This document shows positions 25,936-27,879 of a stretch of DNA of 27,879 nucleotides, one piece after another. The DNA is taken from the NCBI GenBank assembly GCA_021810725.1, contig JAJZIE010000007.1:1-27879 (forward strand), given 5' to 3'. A model generated the notes under the pieces. It did no database searches. It was not told the DNA's origin and saw only the letters and a program-made list of their open reading frames with translations. How positions within the stretch are numbered: position 1 is the stretch's first letter; every line of letters starts with the position of its first letter. The position numbers were made by a program, and so were the translations under genes. The stretch comes from Bacillota bacterium (GTDB lineage Bacteria > Bacillota > Sulfobacillia > JAJZYS01 > JAJYTV01).

Positions 25936-27676
25936 GGAGCGACGCACCACCCGTCTGGATCCGGTAGAGATCCCGGTACAGCCCCGGCTGCCGGATGAGA
26001 TCCCTGTGGCTGCCGCGCTGCACGATGACGCCCTTGTCCAGCACGATGATCTGGTCGGCGTCGCGTACCGCCGAGAGGCGGTGGGCGGCGATGATCGTCG
26101 TCTTCTTCCCGCGCACCCTGCGCAGCATGTGAAGGATCTCGCTCTCGGTACCCGTGTCGACCGCCGACAGGCTGTCGTCCAGGATGAGCATCTTCGCCTC
26201 GCTCTTGATCAACGCCCGCGCGATGGCTGTTCGCTGCCGCTGCCCACCGGACAGCATGATGCCGCGTTCGCCGATCAGGGTGTCGATGCCCTCCGGCATC
26301 GCCTGGATCGTGTCCCAGATGCGCGACTGCGTGGCCGCCGCCTCGATGGCGTCCGGCACCACCTCGGGCTGGGAGAAGGCGATGTTGTTGCCGACCGACG
26401 TGGAGAAGAGGAACCCGTCCTGAGGGACATAGGCGATGAGGTGGCGGAGGTCCGAGAGCCGCATCTCGCGGATGTCCACTCCGTCGAACAGGACGGTGCC
26501 GGCCGGCGGATCGTAATCGCGCAGCAGGAGGTTCAGCAGGGTGGTCTTGCCGGCCCCGGTTCTCCCGACGATGCCCAGCGTCGTGCCGGCGGGCACGGCG
26601 AACGCCACATCCGCCAGCGCGGGGCGCTCCGCGCCCGGGTAGGCGAAGGTCAAGCCGCGCACCGTCAGTTCGCCATGCCAAGTCTCCCGCACCACGGGCG
26701 TCTCGGGATCCCTGATGTCCGGCTCGACCGCCAAGAGCGCCTGGATGCGGGCCACAGATGCGGACGCGTTCTGGAACAGGTTGATGACGATGCCGAACTG
26801 CATAAGCGGCCGCACCAGCATGCTGAGATACACCGTGAAGGCGACGAACCCCCCGAGCGAGATGCCGCCGTGGATGACCAGCCACCCGCCGTAGACGAGT
26901 CCGACCGTGAAGCCCACGCCGCTGAGCAGCGGAACAAGTGCCTGGAACAGCGTGTTCAGGCGGACGAGGCTCATCTGACGGTCGACGATCGTCTGGGTCC
27001 TCCGGGTGAAGCGCGACACCTCGACCGGCTCGTTCGAGACCGCCTTGACCACCCGGATCGCCTGAAAACTCTCTTCGGCCAAGGCGGACATGTCCGACAG
27101 GCTCTCCTGGACGAGGCGGGAGCGCAGGCGCACCTGCGGCCGGATCAGGGCGATCACGACCGGGATGAGCAGCAGCGGCAGCAGGCTCGACAGGGTAAGC
27201 CGGAGGTTGATCGTCTCGATGGTCATGAAGAGTGTGGCGAGGAGCAGGAATACCGCCTGGCTGATCTGGTTGACGCCCATCGAGAGCGCCTGTCGGACAG
27301 AGGTGACGTCATTCAGGGAGTGGTTCAGCAGGTCGCCGACGCTTCGTGTCTGGAAATAGCGTGAGCTCAGCGTTTCCCAGTGCGCGAAGAGCCTCTGCCG
27401 CGTCTCGAACTCCCAGGTGCGGCCCAAGTCGCCGATCCGCGTCTGCCCGATTCCGAAGAGCACCACGTAGCCCGCGGCCGCGGCGGCGAGCTCCAGCGCG
27501 TAAACCAGGATGACGTGACCGCCTGCGCCGCCGATCTTCAAACGGTCGATGAAACCGCCCAGGATGTAGGGAATGCGCACTTGGCAGAACTCGGCGAATG
27601 CCACCGCGAGCGTCGCCGCCAGGTAGCCCCATTTGCGTTGCAGGACAAACGGCCGGATCAGTTGGCTAGGACGCAA
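25928..27676 (-). CDS. ABC exporter half-transporter, degenerate-site subunit (BmrC/TM287-like)
   Basis: Type I ABC exporter half of 582 aa. Membrane domain first, then Walker A GRTGAGKTT, canonical signature LSGGQRQ, Walker B LILDDSLSAVD with Asp in place of the catalytic Glu, and H-loop AHRLS. The Asp substitution here and the altered signature in the partner place one degenerate and one active ATP site in the dimer, as in BmrCD and TM287/288 drug exporters. Start is TTG at 27676, preceded by GAGGTGA, an excellent ribosome binding site; the in-frame TTG at 27715 has none. First gene of the two-gene leftward operon. Confidence 0.92.
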
Positions 27677-27815
27677 GATGTCACCTCGGAAGTATAAGGA
27701 CCGAAGCGCGCCCAAGCGGCACGCCTTCGCTTAGCATAACGTTAACGACCTTCCCAAAGCGAGGCGGGCGGCACGGGTGGAGGAACGGGAAGGTCATCGG
27801 GTAGCCGACGTCGGA

Positions 27816-27853
27816 CAAGATGAGAGCACCGCGTTTGCGGCGCTCTCATCTTG
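27816..27853. terminator. Strong hairpin at right edge
   Basis: CAAGATGAGAGC (27816-27827) pairs with GCTCTCATCTTG (27842-27853); an inner CCGC/GCGG extends the stem to 16 bp plus one mismatch, loop GTTT. It lies upstream of the ABC operon, so it probably ends a transcript entering from the right. Between it and 27676 there is no gene. Confidence 0.6.
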
Positions 27854-27879
27854 TGCGTTTGGAGCGTTTGGTGAAGTGG

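Noticed and set aside
27676..27715. Upstream TTG (27715) as start of the right-hand ABC subunit
   Set aside because: No ribosome binding site there, whereas GAGGTGA sits at ideal spacing before TTG 27676.

Overview
The window is a chromosomal segment of a high-GC, spore-forming member of the Bacillota (Firmicutes). Three things point there. The gene order runs valS-folC, radC-mreBCD-mrdA-minCDE-rodA, spoIVFA-spoIVFB, rng-rplU-ysxB/prp-rpmA-spo0B-obgE-nadD-yqeK-rsfS. Sporulation genes are embedded in it. Ribosomal protein L27 has a short N-terminal extension next to the Prp protease. A true MinE (usual in Clostridia, absent from Bacillus) beside a Spo0B-like gene suggests a deep high-GC lineage of the Symbiobacteriia, Sulfobacillia, Thermaerobacteria or Limnochordia kind. 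I cannot fix the genus from the sequence alone. GTG and TTG starts are common and many genes overlap by 1-14 bp.

Layout. 1-2673: the 3' half of valS, translationally coupled to folC. 2678-3427: a reverse-strand membrane-anchored DUF2993/LmeA-like protein. 3582-13134: a long forward cell-shape, division and sporulation block made of a DUF4321 membrane protein, radC, mreB, mreC, mreD, PBP2 (mrdA), a MinC with only its C-terminal domain, minD, minE, rodA, spoIVFA-like and spoIVFB. 13156-19508: a small DnaJ-type zinc-finger protein, rng, then a promoter and structured leader ahead of rplU-prp-rpmA, followed by a hairpin, spo0B, obgE, nadD, yqeK and rsfS. 19577-20389: a convergent D-aminopeptidase gene (dppA). 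20556-21575: a divergent zinc alcohol dehydrogenase. 21576-23698: a T-box leader followed by a KimA-family transporter. 23885-23960: tRNA-Ala(GGC). 23923-27676: a leftward heterodimeric ABC exporter pair. The right edge holds a strong hairpin.

The genes form a growth, division and differentiation cluster. MreBCD, PBP2 and RodA build the elongasome, MinCDE places the division septum, SpoIVFA/B and Spo0B act in sporulation signalling, and Rng, L21, L27, Prp, Obg and RsfS act on the ribosome. I found no phage, insertion sequence, CRISPR array or defence island.

The most unusual points are: a T-box in front of a KimA-type (potassium importer family) gene with no obvious intrinsic terminator; a MinC lacking its FtsZ-inhibiting N-terminal domain; nadD and rsfS lacking a normal start codon where the family requires one, each with an ATC at the right spot; an ABC exporter frame that runs through a terminator hairpin into the tRNA gene on the other strand; and a strong hairpin abutting the spo0B start codon.
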